Below, piece after piece: positions 17,362 to 27,549 of a DNA stretch of 64,000 nucleotides (its first letter is position 1; the number at the start of each line of letters is the position of its first letter). Made by a program: the position numbers and the translations under genes. The stretch spans positions 62,001-126,000 of the forward strand of contig NZ_JSUM01000010.1 of the NCBI RefSeq assembly GCF_000772535.1, read 5' to 3'. The notes under the pieces are model-generated. The model saw nothing but the letters and a program-made list of their open reading frames with translations. It did no database searches and was not told where the DNA came from. Source of the stretch: Chelonobacter oris. GTDB lineage: Bacteria > Pseudomonadota > Gammaproteobacteria > Enterobacterales > Pasteurellaceae.

Positions 17362-18399
17362 TTATCGCCAATGCGACTGAACAAACGGAATAATCTGTTG
17401 TAAGACGTCTTCAGGCCGAATAGACTTCATTTCTGTTCCTTCGGTCTGATTAGGCTCCGGACTGATTGCCAAATGACGGTCTAGTCGGCTAATCGGTTGC
17501 CAGCGCAGCGATTTAGCAGAGCGTTTACTCGGGAAAAAGCCCACCGTCAACCCGTTTAACGCGGCACAAAGGTGTAGCGGTCCCGTTGAACCGGCAATAA
17601 ACAAATCCGCACATGCCAAAGAGCGGGAAAAATCCAACAAGCCGTCATTTTCTGCATAAATTCTGATATATCGACCGCCTAATCCGCTCAAACCTGCCAG
17701 TTTTTCCGCTTTTTCTTTTTCGCTCGGCCCTGCCGTTAACACGATTTGGCAATCTAACCGACTCACCAATCCGGTCATGATTTCCGCATATTGCGTCAGA
17801 TCCAAATTAGTTGCCGATCCGCCGGTTCCCGCATGGATAAAAATCCATCGTTTATCCGCAGATAACGCCAACAAATCAATCAACTTCAGCTTTTGTGCGT
17901 TAACCACATCGGAAGAAAACTGCAAATAAGGCGGAGCCGGTTCAACAATCGTGATTATTTGCTCATTGAGGAATGTGCGGATTAAATCTAAATTATATTG
18001 ATATTCAGGCTTCAAGGATTGTGAACGACGCTGTTTAACCCGTTTATTGTATAAAAATTGGATGATTTTAGTGGCCGGTGCCATACGATAAGGAATTCCG
18101 GCTTTCCACATCAGAACGGCATTATAACGATCGGAAAACAGGTTGATCACCGCATCGAATTTTTGTTCGCGAATTTGCCGTAATGTGTTTTGCTGCGCAG
18201 CTTTGTCCCCTTTTTTACCGGCATCAATAATAACCGCATCAATATAAGGACAAGCTTTCGCCAATTCTGCCGTATAAGCCGGCACAAGTGCGGTAATTTG
18301 ATAATCCGGTGCGGATTGCTTCAACATTGCAAAACTCGGCCAAGCCAACATAAAATCGCCTAATTTATCATTTCTGACAAGCAAAATTTTTCTCATCAT
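17362..18399 (-). CDS. GT9 heptosyltransferase-family protein (LOS core)
   Basis: 345-residue GT9 transferase. N-terminal KILLVRNDKLGDFMLAWPSF (4-23) is the ADP-heptose transferase signature; the C-terminal site appears as FIAGSTGPLHLCAALNGLTV near 269-288. It follows another GT9 gene with no gap: the upstream stop TGA is directly followed by this ATG. It is probably the second or third heptosyltransferase of the core (WaaF, WaaQ or OrfH-like). The Lys-Leu-Gly-Asp motif and overall form favour the OrfH/WaaQ-like group, with moderate confidence. Confidence 0.75.
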   Translation of the reverse strand: MMRKILLVRNDKLGDFMLAWPSFAMLKQSAPDYQITALVPAYTAELAKACPYIDAVIIDAGKKGDKAAQQNTLRQIREQKFDAVINLFSDRYNAVLMWKAGIPYRMAPATKIIQFLYNKRVKQRRSQSLKPEYQYNLDLIRTFLNEQIITIVEPAPPYLQFSSDVVNAQKLKLIDLLALSADKRWIFIHAGTGGSATNLDLTQYAEIMTGLVSRLDCQIVLTAGPSEKEKAEKLAGLSGLGGRYIRIYAENDGLLDFSRSLACADLFIAGSTGPLHLCAALNGLTVGFFPSKRSAKSLRWQPISRLDRHLAISPEPNQTEGTEMKSIRPEDVLQQIIPFVQSHWR

Positions 18400-19455
18400 T
18401 CAATCCTGTTTAAACCAGTCCGCAGAAATATCTTCTACTTTAATTTCATTGATATTATTTTGATAAAATAAAATATGTGTCTCAGCGCTATTATTCGGAT
18501 GCCAATGTGAAAAATTGGCCGAATCGCGCTGTGTATCCTGATAAAAAGCAATCAGTTTTTTATTTAAACCGCTGGCAATATGGACAATTGAAGTATCGGG
18601 AGAAATAACCAGCACCGCCTGCCGAATCAACGCAATAGAATCAAAAATCGTGTGAGTATTTTGATAAATAATCACGTTATCATATTTTTCCGCCAGTTTT
18701 GCCAGTTGCTGCGTTACTTGAGGATAAGTCAGCAAAATCACGGTTTGTTGCGGACAAAGTGCGGTCAAATAATTTAATAATTCAATAATCTTATCATTAT
18801 TTAACCGCCTTGAACGAGAGGCACCAAAACAATTTAACACTATCGGTTGTCGGGCATGGCTCTGTTGGAGAAATTCAGCGACATTTTGTTTACTGTTATC
18901 ATCCTGCGGAATATCATAGTGTTTATTAATAGAATTCACGCCCAACAGAGATAACATTTCCGCATAAATATCTGCAAAATGCTGTCCGGAATCCACAATA
19001 TTCAAATTAAAAATTCCATAATTTTCTTTCTGATAACCTATCGTTATTTTGGCGTCGATCAAACGAAGCAGCAATAAATCCCGATTACGCAAGAAAACCG
19101 TCGGATCAATTAATACATTATATTGTTCTTTTCTGAGTTTTAATCCCGTCTTGATATAATCAAGGATATTCTTCTTTTTGACCCGATAAATATGATCAAT
19201 ATGGCGATTCTTTTCAAATAAGGTACTGTCACTGCATACGACACCGATTTCTATATCGGGACTTGCTTTTTTTAATTCACGAAAAACAAAAGAGCTTACA
19301 ATATAATCTCCGATTTTCCCGTCTTGGCGCAAAAATAAAATACGTTTGATCGACGGCAATTCGGTAACGGGAAACGGTTTTTTACGCTTATCCAAAAGAA
19401 ACTTGCCTAACATGATCCGAAAACGACGCAATAACGCTTTAATTTTTTTCATCAT
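18400..19455 (-). CDS. GT9 glycosyltransferase, divergent
   Basis: 351-residue GT9 family protein. After a basic N-terminal tail (about 1-35) it has RILFLRQDGKIGDYIVSSFV, a GT9 entry motif, and near the end VISPDTSIVHIASGLNKKLI, the nucleotide-sugar site. The coding sequence is visibly more A/T-rich than the neighbouring core genes, with many AAA/AAT/ATA codons, though it carries an uptake sequence (18756). Core transferases at the edge of LOS loci are often strain-variable, so horizontal exchange within the family is plausible. Donor could be heptose or another ADP/UDP sugar. Stop abuts the next gene's ATG. Confidence 0.72.
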   Translation of the reverse strand: MMKKIKALLRRFRIMLGKFLLDKRKKPFPVTELPSIKRILFLRQDGKIGDYIVSSFVFRELKKASPDIEIGVVCSDSTLFEKNRHIDHIYRVKKKNILDYIKTGLKLRKEQYNVLIDPTVFLRNRDLLLLRLIDAKITIGYQKENYGIFNLNIVDSGQHFADIYAEMLSLLGVNSINKHYDIPQDDNSKQNVAEFLQQSHARQPIVLNCFGASRSRRLNNDKIIELLNYLTALCPQQTVILLTYPQVTQQLAKLAEKYDNVIIYQNTHTIFDSIALIRQAVLVISPDTSIVHIASGLNKKLIAFYQDTQRDSANFSHWHPNNSAETHILFYQNNINEIKVEDISADWFKQD

Positions 19456-19497
19456 ATTCTATTAATTAATAATCGAGTATTCCATTCGTACAAAAAA

Positions 19498-19512
19498 CCC
19501 CGCGATGCGGGG
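19498..19512 (-). terminator. Intrinsic terminator after the 156-aa lipoprotein gene
   Basis: GC-rich 6-bp stem (19498-19503 with 19507-19512) and GAT loop, followed on the minus strand by six T. Confidence 0.85.
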
Positions 19513-19534
19513 CTTTATCAACTATCGGTGAAAC

Positions 19535-20005
19535 TTATTTGGTTTCGACTTTCGCTTTTAATTCCTGAATGCCTTGGGCGGCTTCCAGTAATTTTTGCGT
19601 TGCCTGCTGTTGCAAACTGACCAGTGCTTGCTGCTGCTCGGCTGTCGGTGGCGTAACCACATAGGTTGCCGAATCCGTCATCAATTTGATGAAGTCATCA
19701 AAACCGGAGATAAATTTATCTTTCAGACCTTTGGCTTCCGTTGTTTTAATATTCAAAGCCGCCACACTGTCTTTAATGGCTTTATATTTATCGGCAATTT
19801 TGTTGAAGATAACCGCTTGATCTTCCGGCGTAGCGGCGTTCATCAATTCGGTTTGTAATGTTTGAATTTCAGACAAATTGCCGTTTTGCTCGGTTGCGGC
19901 GTCAAAAGCTTGCAAGTCGGCTTTCAGATCCGCATTTTTGTCGCCACAAGCCACTACGGCCAGCGCTACAAACGCAAAAGCAAAAAATTGGTAAAAACGT
20001 TTCAT
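19535..20005 (-). CDS. Lipoprotein of unknown function
   Basis: 156-residue exported lipoprotein. The signal peptide has a clear lipobox (VALAVVAC, Cys20), followed by GDKNADLK without an Asp at +2, so outer-membrane sorting is expected. The mature part is Ala/Gln/Lys-rich and predicted almost entirely helical, with long amphipathic stretches (NKIADKYKAIKDSVAALNIK; AEQQQALVSLQQQATQKLLE). I do not recognise a named family. It is monocistronic, with its own terminator. Confidence 0.75.
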   Translation of the reverse strand: MKRFYQFFAFAFVALAVVACGDKNADLKADLQAFDAATEQNGNLSEIQTLQTELMNAATPEDQAVIFNKIADKYKAIKDSVAALNIKTTEAKGLKDKFISGFDDFIKLMTDSATYVVTPPTAEQQQALVSLQQQATQKLLEAAQGIQELKAKVETK

Positions 20006-20105
20006 TGAATAATCCTCTTAAAATAATAAAATAAATATCCCGTCATCCGTGACAAGAACCCGCTTAGTTTACGACCTTTGCCTAACGAGGTAAAGTGATT
20101 GTCAT

Positions 20106-20852
20106 TTAATCGGCGGAATAATAGAGTTTGCCGATTTCGATTTTTTGTCTGCCGCTCGATTCACGCCATTTATTGGTATCACGCAACGAATACACGCAGC
20201 CGCAATATTCCTGTTGGTAGAAACGTTCACGTTTGCTGATTTCGATCATGCGTTGCGAGCCGCCGCCTTTGCGCCAATTGTAGTCCCAATACTCTACATC
20301 GTCATATTTTTCAGCGGCACGGTGTCCGCACCCGTTAATTTGATTCATATCTTTCCAGCGGGAAATCCCCAAACAGCTGGTAAATACCGGAAAGCCGTGC
20401 TCATGGGCATACTCCGCCGCTTTTTCAAAGCGCATATCAAAACACATGGTGCAACGAATGCCCCGCTCCGGTTCGTCTTCCATGCCTTTAGCGCGATCAA
20501 ACCAGTTTTGGCGATCGTAGTCGGCATCGATAAACGGAATATTGAATTTCTCGGCAAAGCGGATATTTTCTTCTTTGCGGATCAAATACTCTTTTAACGG
20601 ATGAATATTCGGATTGTAGAAATAAATGGTAAATTCAATTCCTGAAGCGAGGATCGCTTCCATGACTTCCCCCGAACAAGGGGCGCAGCAAGAGTGCAGC
20701 AACAATTTATTATGCCCGTTCGGCAATTCCAACTGCGACCGTACAAAAGGGCCTTTCTCTTTTTTATTGCGGCGTTTCGCCCGCACGGAAAAGTGCGGTT
20801 CATTATCGTTTTGCGTCACCGCACTTTGGGTCATGTTATGTAATTCAATCAT
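20106..20852 (-). CDS. queH: Epoxyqueuosine reductase QueH
   Basis: Catalyses the last step of queuosine synthesis in tRNA, reduction of epoxyqueuosine, as the non-cobalamin alternative to QueG. Family marks are [51 protein letters not shown] and the C-terminal [17 protein letters not shown]; cysteines in these motifs hold an Fe-S cluster and a second metal. 248 residues from ATG 20852; the frame is open to a TTG at 20864 directly after ispB. Gene order queH, ispB, then divergent rplU matches H. influenzae as I recall it. Confidence 0.92.
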   Translation of the reverse strand: MIELHNMTQSAVTQNDNEPHFSVRAKRRNKKEKGPFVRSQLELPNGHNKLLLHSCCAPCSGEVMEAILASGIEFTIYFYNPNIHPLKEYLIRKEENIRFAEKFNIPFIDADYDRQNWFDRAKGMEDEPERGIRCTMCFDMRFEKAAEYAHEHGFPVFTSCLGISRWKDMNQINGCGHRAAEKYDDVEYWDYNWRKGGGSQRMIEISKRERFYQQEYCGCVYSLRDTNKWRESSGRQKIEIGKLYYSAD

Positions 20853-20864
20853 ATCGCTAATCAA

Positions 20865-21872
20865 TTAATTATTTCTTTCCACAGACAGATAGGCCAATGC
20901 CGCCAATGCCCGTTTATATTCCGTGTCCGCCAGCGGTGCCAAGGCATCGACGGCTTTTTGCGCCTCTTGCTTCGCTTTTTGCATCACATAATCGAGGGAA
21001 CCGTGCTGCTGCATCGCCGCCAACACCGGCGACAGTTGGTCGCGCCCGTTGCCTTGTTCAATCACGCGGCGAATCAACTGCTGCTGCTCAAGAGAGCCGT
21101 GGCTCATCGCATGTAGCAACGGCAAGGTCGGTTTGCCTTCCGCCAAATCATCACCGAGGTTTTTACCCAATACTTGCTGATCGGCACTGTAATCGAGTAC
21201 ATCGTCAACCAATTGGAATGCCGTACCCAAATAGCGGCCGTAATCCTGCATTGCCCGTTCAATCTGTGGCTCGGCATGGGTTACGATTGCCGCACATTGC
21301 GTAGCCGCTTCAAACAAGCGTGCGGTTTTACTGTAAATGACCTGCATATAACTCTGTTCCGTCGTATCCGGATCATTGCAATTCATCAACTGCAACACTT
21401 CCCCTTCGGCAATCACATTGGTCGCATCCGACATAATCTTGAGGATCCGCAAGGAATTCAGCGAGGTCATCAGCTGAAAAGCACGGGTATAAATAAAATC
21501 GCCGACCAACACGCTGGCGGCATTGCCGAACAGCGCGTTCGCCGTCTCTTTACCACGCCGCATATCGGATTCGTCCACCACATCATCGTGTAACAAGGTT
21601 GCAGTGTGGATAAATTCGATAAACGTTGCCGCCGTAATGTGCGCCTCGCCTCGATAGCCGAGCGCGCGCGCCGCCAATACGGCGATCATCGGGCGAATTC
21701 GTTTGCCGCCGCCACTGATAATATAGTGTCCCAACCGGTTGATCAGCACCACATCCGAACTCATCTGTGCCAAAATCAGTTCGTTCACTTTCCCCATATC
21801 TTCGGCACAAAATGTCTGGATCGTTTTAAGATCAAAAGCGTTTTGTTGTTCTGTTTGTTGTTCTGTCATCAT
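20865..21872 (-). CDS. ispB: Octaprenyl diphosphate synthase
   Basis: Trans-prenyltransferase that extends farnesyl diphosphate with isopentenyl units to the side chain of ubiquinone and menaquinone. 335 residues. First aspartate motif DDVVDESDMRRG near 92-103, second DDVLDYSADQQVLGKNLGDD near 220, plus SGGGKRIRP for diphosphate binding. Divergent from rplU-rpmA, the conserved gammaproteobacterial layout. Two adjacent ATGs (21872, 21869) are possible starts. Confidence 0.94.
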   Translation of the reverse strand: MMTEQQTEQQNAFDLKTIQTFCAEDMGKVNELILAQMSSDVVLINRLGHYIISGGGKRIRPMIAVLAARALGYRGEAHITAATFIEFIHTATLLHDDVVDESDMRRGKETANALFGNAASVLVGDFIYTRAFQLMTSLNSLRILKIMSDATNVIAEGEVLQLMNCNDPDTTEQSYMQVIYSKTARLFEAATQCAAIVTHAEPQIERAMQDYGRYLGTAFQLVDDVLDYSADQQVLGKNLGDDLAEGKPTLPLLHAMSHGSLEQQQLIRRVIEQGNGRDQLSPVLAAMQQHGSLDYVMQKAKQEAQKAVDALAPLADTEYKRALAALAYLSVERNN

Positions 21873-21999
21873 TGAAACCTTGCCGCCTGATGATTATTTA
21901 GGAGGCTGATTGTACCTGAATTCTGCCAATATCTAAATATGATTTCTCAAATCAATCCCCGAGAGGATCAAATTTTTTAGCCTTATCCGAAATAGTTGC

Positions 22000-22028
22000 T
22001 TGCTATCAGCCGAATTTTTGCGTAAAAT
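22000..22028 (+). promoter_or_regulatory. rplU-rpmA promoter
   Basis: TTGCTA (22000-22005) and TAAAAT (22023-22028) with a 17-base spacer. This leaves a leader of about 85 bases before rplU. A strong GCGGAG ribosome-binding site precedes the rplU ATG. Confidence 0.6.
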
Positions 22029-22119
22029 CCGCACCCTATTTATATGAATTTTGATTGTGCCTGATCCAGTAGACAGACTTTTGTTTATTCGGCACATATT
22101 TTTAGCGGAGTTTTTTTCT

Positions 22120-22431
22120 ATGTACGCGGTTTTCCAAAGTGGCGGCAAACAACACAGAGTGAGCGAAGGTCAAGTAGTTCGTTTAGAAAAGCTTGAAGTT
22201 GCGACCGGTGAAACGGTTGAATTCGATTCAGTGTTGATGGTTGTCAACGGTGAAGATGTAAAAATTGGCGCCCCATTAGTTGATGGCGGCAAAGTAGTGG
22301 CTGAAGTAGTGGCTCACGGTCGTGGCGATAAAATTAAAATCGTTAAGTTCCGTCGTCGTAAACACAGTCGTAAACAACAAGGTCACCGTCAGTGGTTCAC
22401 AGAAGTGAAAATCACTGGTATCAGTGCCTAA
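22120..22431 (+). CDS. rplU: 50S ribosomal protein L21
   Basis: 103-residue ribosomal protein starting [20 protein letters not shown], the invariant L21 N-terminus. The C-terminal signature [19 protein letters not shown] is present. The frame is open 23 codons upstream but that part is leader. Codon use is typical of highly expressed genes (CGT, GGT, GAA preferred), unlike neighbours. Followed 17 bases later by rpmA. Confidence 0.98.
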   Translation: MYAVFQSGGKQHRVSEGQVVRLEKLEVATGETVEFDSVLMVVNGEDVKIGAPLVDGGKVVAEVVAHGRGDKIKIVKFRRRKHSRKQQGHRQWFTEVKITGISA

Positions 22432-22448
22432 TTTAGAGGAGATCGAAA

Positions 22449-22706
22449 ATGGCTCATAAAAAAGCTGGTGGTTCCACTCGCAACGGTCGTGACTCTGAAA
22501 GTAAACGTCTTGGTGTTAAACGCTTTGGCGGTGAATCAGTATTAGCCGGTAGCATTATTGTTCGTCAACGTGGTACTAAATTCCACGCAGGCAGCAACGT
22601 TGGTATCGGTCGTGACCATACCCTGTTTGCCACGGCAAACGGGAAAGTTAAATTCGAAGTGAAAGGCGACAAAAATCGCAAATACGTAAGTATTATCGCT
22701 GACTAA
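22449..22706 (+). CDS. rpmA: 50S ribosomal protein L27
   Basis: 85-residue protein starting [20 protein letters not shown], whose N-terminal arm reaches the peptidyl-transferase centre. No N-terminal extension of the Firmicutes type is present. Same high-expression codon use as rplU. Strong terminator directly downstream. Confidence 0.98.
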   Translation: MAHKKAGGSTRNGRDSESKRLGVKRFGGESVLAGSIIVRQRGTKFHAGSNVGIGRDHTLFATANGKVKFEVKGDKNRKYVSIIAD

Positions 22707-22724
22707 TTTAACGAAGCGTTTAAG

Positions 22725-22750
22725 AACCCCGCACTTTTACAGGCGGGGTT
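22725..22750 (+). terminator. rplU-rpmA terminator
   Basis: Stem AACCCCGC / GCGGGGTT around a 10-base loop, followed by a T run. Classic intrinsic terminator. Confidence 0.9.
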
Positions 22751-22854
22751 TTTTATTATTTGAGCTCTTTACACCGTTTTAGTCGGAAAATTGCCTGTCA
22801 ATTCGCAAAGATACAGGTAGAATAAAAAATCATGCCCATACGTTGAACACGCAA

Positions 22855-23793
22855 ATGAAACAGACCATCAGACCGATAAGCGGCTTCTTTTTAGCATTGA
22901 CCACGGCAATCTGCTGGGGTACCGTGCCGTTGGCACTAAAACCACTGGTGCGCTATATGGACAGCAGCACGATTGTCTGGTATCGCTTTGTCGTTGCCGC
23001 CGTCGGTCTGTTTTTATTACTGGCGTTTTTCGGTAAATTACCGCCGTTTAAGTTACTGATTGGTCGTCGCTTTCGTTGGCTGACCACGTTGGGAATTCTT
23101 GCCTTGGGCGGCAATTTTTTACTGTTTAATACGTCACTCAACTATTTGGCACCATCGGTTACTCAGGTTATTGCACAGGTTGCGCCTTTTCTGATGATGA
23201 TCGCAAGTGCGGTTTTTCTAAAAGAGATCATCGGCATAACCCAGAAAATCGGCGCGATTCTGCTGATCATCGGCTTATTGTTATTTTTCAATGAACGTTT
23301 AGCCGAGCTGTTCACCAGTATGACCGCTTACACGATCGGGGTGTTGCTTAGTCTGGCGGCTGCTTTGGTATGGGTCGGCTACGGACTGGCGCAAAAACTG
23401 ATGTTGCGCCGTTTCAATTCGCAACAGATTTTGCTGGTTTTTTATACGGGTTCAGCCATCTTGTTTACCCCGCTTGCCGAAGCAGGATCAGTTTCCCGTC
23501 TGCCTCTGCTGGAGCTGTGCTGTCTGGCGTATTGCTGCCTGAACACCATCGTTGCTTACGGCGCTTATGCCGAATCGGTCAACCGTTGGGACGTCTCAAA
23601 AGTCAGTGCCATTATTACCCTTACCCCGCTGTTTACGATTCTCTTTTCAGAAATTGCACACCGAGTCGCCCCGCAAAGTTTTGATTTGCCGGCGTTAAAT
23701 TTGTTATCCTATCTGGGTGCGATTGTGGTGGTCAGCGGGGCGCTATGTTCGGCTATCGGACACAAATTTTTATTTCATCGCCAAACTAAATAA
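22855..23793 (+). CDS. EamA-family (DMT) inner-membrane transporter
   Basis: 312 residues with ten predicted membrane helices arranged as two EamA repeats (about 12-145 and 155-300). The opening FFLALTTAICWGTVPLALKP is typical of the drug/metabolite transporter superfamily. Substrate unknown; relatives export amino acids or metabolites. It sits between rpmA and obgE, the same place as the HI0878-type gene in Haemophilus. ATG 22855 is chosen over a TTG at 22843; neither has a strong RBS. Confidence 0.82.
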   Translation: MKQTIRPISGFFLALTTAICWGTVPLALKPLVRYMDSSTIVWYRFVVAAVGLFLLLAFFGKLPPFKLLIGRRFRWLTTLGILALGGNFLLFNTSLNYLAPSVTQVIAQVAPFLMMIASAVFLKEIIGITQKIGAILLIIGLLLFFNERLAELFTSMTAYTIGVLLSLAAALVWVGYGLAQKLMLRRFNSQQILLVFYTGSAILFTPLAEAGSVSRLPLLELCCLAYCCLNTIVAYGAYAESVNRWDVSKVSAIITLTPLFTILFSEIAHRVAPQSFDLPALNLLSYLGAIVVVSGALCSAIGHKFLFHRQTK

Positions 23794-23800
23794 GCGATGA

Positions 23801-24988
<1,188 letters not shown>

Positions 24989-25003
24989 CCGCCGTAAATA
25001 TCG

Positions 25004-25047
25004 AACCGCACTTTAATACCGGATCGAAAAATCAGTAAAGTGCGGTT
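25004..25047. terminator. Bidirectional hairpin of paired uptake sequences after obgE
   Basis: AACCGCACTTTA (25004-25015) and TAAAGTGCGGTT (25036-25047) form a perfect 12-bp stem with a 20-base loop in the convergent gap between obgE and the transporter gene. Confidence 0.7.
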
Positions 25048-25058
25048 TCATTTATCCG

Positions 25059-26507
25059 TTAATTAAAAATCGACGTAATCACCAATACCCAGACAATACT
25101 GCTCAACGGACCGAATAAACCGATTGAGATTCCTCCCAGCCTAAACTCCGACTGTTTAATCAATCCGGTACTGAAGGCAATCGCATTCGGTGGGGTAGAC
25201 ACCGGCAGCAACAAAGCGCAAGAAGCACTCAAAGCAATCACCAACGGTAATACCGCCGGGCTAAAATCCCCGCTGGAAATACTCATCAATGACAGGGCTA
25301 TCGGCACTAAAATCGTAGTGGCCGCCGTATTACTCATAAAGTTGGACAGCAAAACGGTAATAAAACCGAACAACAGCATTAATAAATAAAAATTAATTTG
25401 CACATGGCTGAGCTGATCGACAAAATGGCTTGCCAACTCCTGCTCCTGAATCGCCATGCCGAGCGCCAAACCGCCGGCAACCAGCATTAAGGTATCCCAC
25501 GGCAATGCGCGCACGTCATCGGCATCCAACACACCCAACATCGTCAATGCCACAATCGGAATGCCGGACACCGCAGCAATCGGAATACCGAACCATTTTG
25601 AAGTCAGCCAGAAAAACAGCGTCACCGTCAGTACGGCAATCATGATGATTTTCTGCAACCGCAGCTCCTTTGCGACAAAATGATTCGCCTCTTCTTCCGT
25701 ACCGTTCGGTAACGAAAGTTGAATATCCATCTCATCACGCCCGATCCGATAACGACGCAGCAGGATTTTCCAGAAAACATAAATCAAAACCGCCGCAATC
25801 GGGATACCGATGATCATCCATTCCAGAAAGGAAATGTGAATACCGACTGCCTCCAACGCCCCGACAGCGATGGCGTTCGGCGCCGAACCGATAATCGTCC
25901 CCATACCGCCTATGGATGCCGCGGTTGGAATGCCTAATAGTAAGGCTTTGGAAAAATTGGATTTTTTATCTAGTGAGGCAAAAATCGGACTGACTGTGGC
26001 GATCATCATCGCTGTCGTGGCCGTATTGCTCATCAACATCGAAATCAGCGCCGTAGTTACCATTAATCCAAAAAGGATAAAGTGCGGTTTTTTGCCGAAT
26101 TTTGGCAATAATCGTTTTAATAATGCCTCATCCAGCTTGGTTTTTTTCATGCCCTCAGCAAGGAAAAATCCGCCTAAAAACAACCAAATCACCCCGTCCG
26201 ACCAAGTTTGTACATAACGCATGGCGTGTTGGTTTTCATCCGTGCCCATCACCACGACCAGATACCCGATGACCAGAATCCCGACTGAAAACGGCGGAAT
26301 AGCTTCTGTCATCCACAATGCGATCGCCATAAACAGCAAAACTAACACTAAATTTTGTGTACGGGTAAAATCCGGATCAGACAGCCAGTACATCATTCCC
26401 ACACCGAATAAAATCGAGAGCAGAAATTGGATCACCTTGCTTTGTCTTGCCAAAGCAATCGGGTAAAGCGTTAACTTTTTAAGCGAATAATAGCGTGAAT
26501 CCGGCAT
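25059..26507 (-). CDS. DASS/SLC13-family sodium:anion (dicarboxylate) symporter
   Basis: Inner-membrane transporter of 482 residues with about 11-12 helices. It has the two Ser-Asn-Thr motifs that bind sodium and carboxylate in VcINDY: MSNTATTAMMIA near 150-175 and MSNTAATTILVPIALSL near 380. The N-terminal DxxR..NLVLVLLFMAIALWMTEAIPP is also typical. Likely substrate is succinate or another C4/C6 carboxylate; sulfate is an alternative in the wider family. Monocistronic, with one uptake sequence. Confidence 0.87.
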   Translation of the reverse strand: MPDSRYYSLKKLTLYPIALARQSKVIQFLLSILFGVGMMYWLSDPDFTRTQNLVLVLLFMAIALWMTEAIPPFSVGILVIGYLVVVMGTDENQHAMRYVQTWSDGVIWLFLGGFFLAEGMKKTKLDEALLKRLLPKFGKKPHFILFGLMVTTALISMLMSNTATTAMMIATVSPIFASLDKKSNFSKALLLGIPTAASIGGMGTIIGSAPNAIAVGALEAVGIHISFLEWMIIGIPIAAVLIYVFWKILLRRYRIGRDEMDIQLSLPNGTEEEANHFVAKELRLQKIIMIAVLTVTLFFWLTSKWFGIPIAAVSGIPIVALTMLGVLDADDVRALPWDTLMLVAGGLALGMAIQEQELASHFVDQLSHVQINFYLLMLLFGFITVLLSNFMSNTAATTILVPIALSLMSISSGDFSPAVLPLVIALSASCALLLPVSTPPNAIAFSTGLIKQSEFRLGGISIGLFGPLSSIVWVLVITSIFN

Positions 26508-26699
26508 AAGATATGTCCCTAAAATGAATGAATACTTGCATTTTAGAGGGAAAAAATCACTTTCATCAAATCATATAGCGCCAAACTGTAAGACATCTCA
26601 CAGATTATTTCCCGCGATAACACTTAGATGGGGGAATATTAACCAATATCTTACAAAAACCCTCATACGCCATAACTTGAGCCAGGTTTTACAGATACA

Positions 26700-26725
26700 A
26701 AAAAACCTCCCGCAGGAGGTTTTTT
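26700..26725 (-). terminator. Terminator of the cold-shock gene
   Basis: An 11-bp perfect stem (26700-26710 with 26715-26725) with a CGCA loop and A/T flanks, T-rich on the minus strand after the stem. Confidence 0.85.
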
Positions 26726-26742
26726 GATTCGCAGAATCCGAA

Positions 26743-26952
26743 TTAGATTACCGCAACATCAACCGCTGATGGACCGCGTTGTGAATCTTGTACGTTAAAC
26801 TCTACTTTATCGCCCTCATCCAGACTTCTGTAGTTATTGCCAATAATACCTGAAAAATGCACGAACAAGTCTTTGCTGCCGTCTGCAGGAGTGATAAAGC
26901 CGAAGCCTTTTGTTGAGTTAAACCATTTTACTGAACCGGTTAATTTAGACAT
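26743..26952 (-). CDS. Cold-shock domain protein (CspA/CspD family)
   Basis: 69-residue single-stranded nucleic-acid binding protein. RNP1-like KGFGFITP and RNP2-like LFVHFS motifs are intact, and [15 protein letters not shown] is the family opening. It is an RNA chaperone; it may be cold-inducible (CspA) or growth-phase dependent (CspD), which sequence alone cannot settle. It has a long leader of about 170 bases after a good promoter, as in CspA-type genes that respond through mRNA structure. Confidence 0.93.
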   Translation of the reverse strand: MSKLTGSVKWFNSTKGFGFITPADGSKDLFVHFSGIIGNNYRSLDEGDKVEFNVQDSQRGPSAVDVAVI

Positions 26953-27159
26953 GATGTCATCCTTAATATAATAAATTTAATTTGTTTGCTTAAAGCAAAT
27001 ACGTTTGCTAGTAACTTGAACTTAAATAGAGATTGGTATTCAAAGACTTTCAGGAAAACAAAATAAATTTGTTATTAAAGGAAGTGCAGGAAATATCGAA
27101 CTTAAATAAACTGTCGCTTAGCTGTTACGGATTAGAACACGATTAACGACACAGCACAA
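26953..27159 (-). promoter_or_regulatory. csp promoter and long 5' leader
   Basis: On the minus strand TTGTGC (27154-27159) and TCTAAT (27131-27136) are 17 bases apart. The resulting leader of about 170 AT-rich bases ends with an AAGGA site. The length resembles cspA-type thermosensing leaders. No exact cold box was found. No gene is present in the interval. Confidence 0.5.
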
Positions 27160-27194
27160 GCGATTTCTTCATTATTTTGAAATTAATTATAAAA

Positions 27195-27271
27195 TGGCAC
27201 GCCCTACAGGATTCGAACCTGTGACCTACGGCTTAGAAGGCCGTTGCTCTATCCAGCTGAGCTAAGGGCGC
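27195..27271 (-). tRNA. tRNA-Arg (anticodon TCT)
   Basis: 77-nt cloverleaf with encoded CCA. Acceptor stem GCGCCCT pairs with AGGGCGT at the 3' side, the D-arm is AGCTCAGCTGGATAGAGC, the anticodon loop CTTCTAA gives UCU (reads AGA/AGG), and the T-loop is GTTCGAATC. Transcribed after tRNA-Pro from the same promoter. Confidence 0.96.
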
Positions 27272-27309
27272 ATTGTAAAGATGGATAATGAAGAATCGGG
27301 AATAAGAAG

Positions 27310-27386
27310 TGGTCGGCGAGATAGGATTTGAACCTACGACCCACTGGTCCCAAACCAGTTGCGCTACCAAGCTGCGCTACTCGCCG
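27310..27386 (-). tRNA. tRNA-Pro (anticodon TGG)
   Basis: 77-nt cloverleaf with encoded CCA. Acceptor CGGCGAG/CTCGCCG, anticodon loop TTTGGGA with UGG, T-loop GTTCAAATC. The first base is C rather than G, usual for bacterial tRNA-Pro. First gene of a two-tRNA unit. Confidence 0.96.
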
Positions 27387-27399
27387 ACAAGTGGGAAGC

Positions 27400-27427
27400 A
27401 TTATAAGAGCCTGAAATTTTTCGTCAA
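27400..27427 (-). promoter_or_regulatory. tRNA-Pro/tRNA-Arg promoter
   Basis: On the minus strand TTGACG (27422-27427) and TATAAT (27400-27405) with a 16-base spacer, followed by a C/G-containing discriminator. This is a strong stable-RNA type promoter. Confidence 0.75.
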
Positions 27428-27549
27428 TCATTTTTTGTCTTTTTTCGATCGGTCGCTTATTTTTTAACGGATTCAGGGTTACAATCCCCCTGCTTTTCTG
27501 CCAAAATACCGCCACTCACATTTCGTTATCTTGATAAAAGGATTGCCCT

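Noticed and set aside
27195-27386. tRNA genes as an integration site of an island
   Set aside because: Flanking genes (csp, folD) are ordinary and no integrase or repeated tRNA 3' end is seen.
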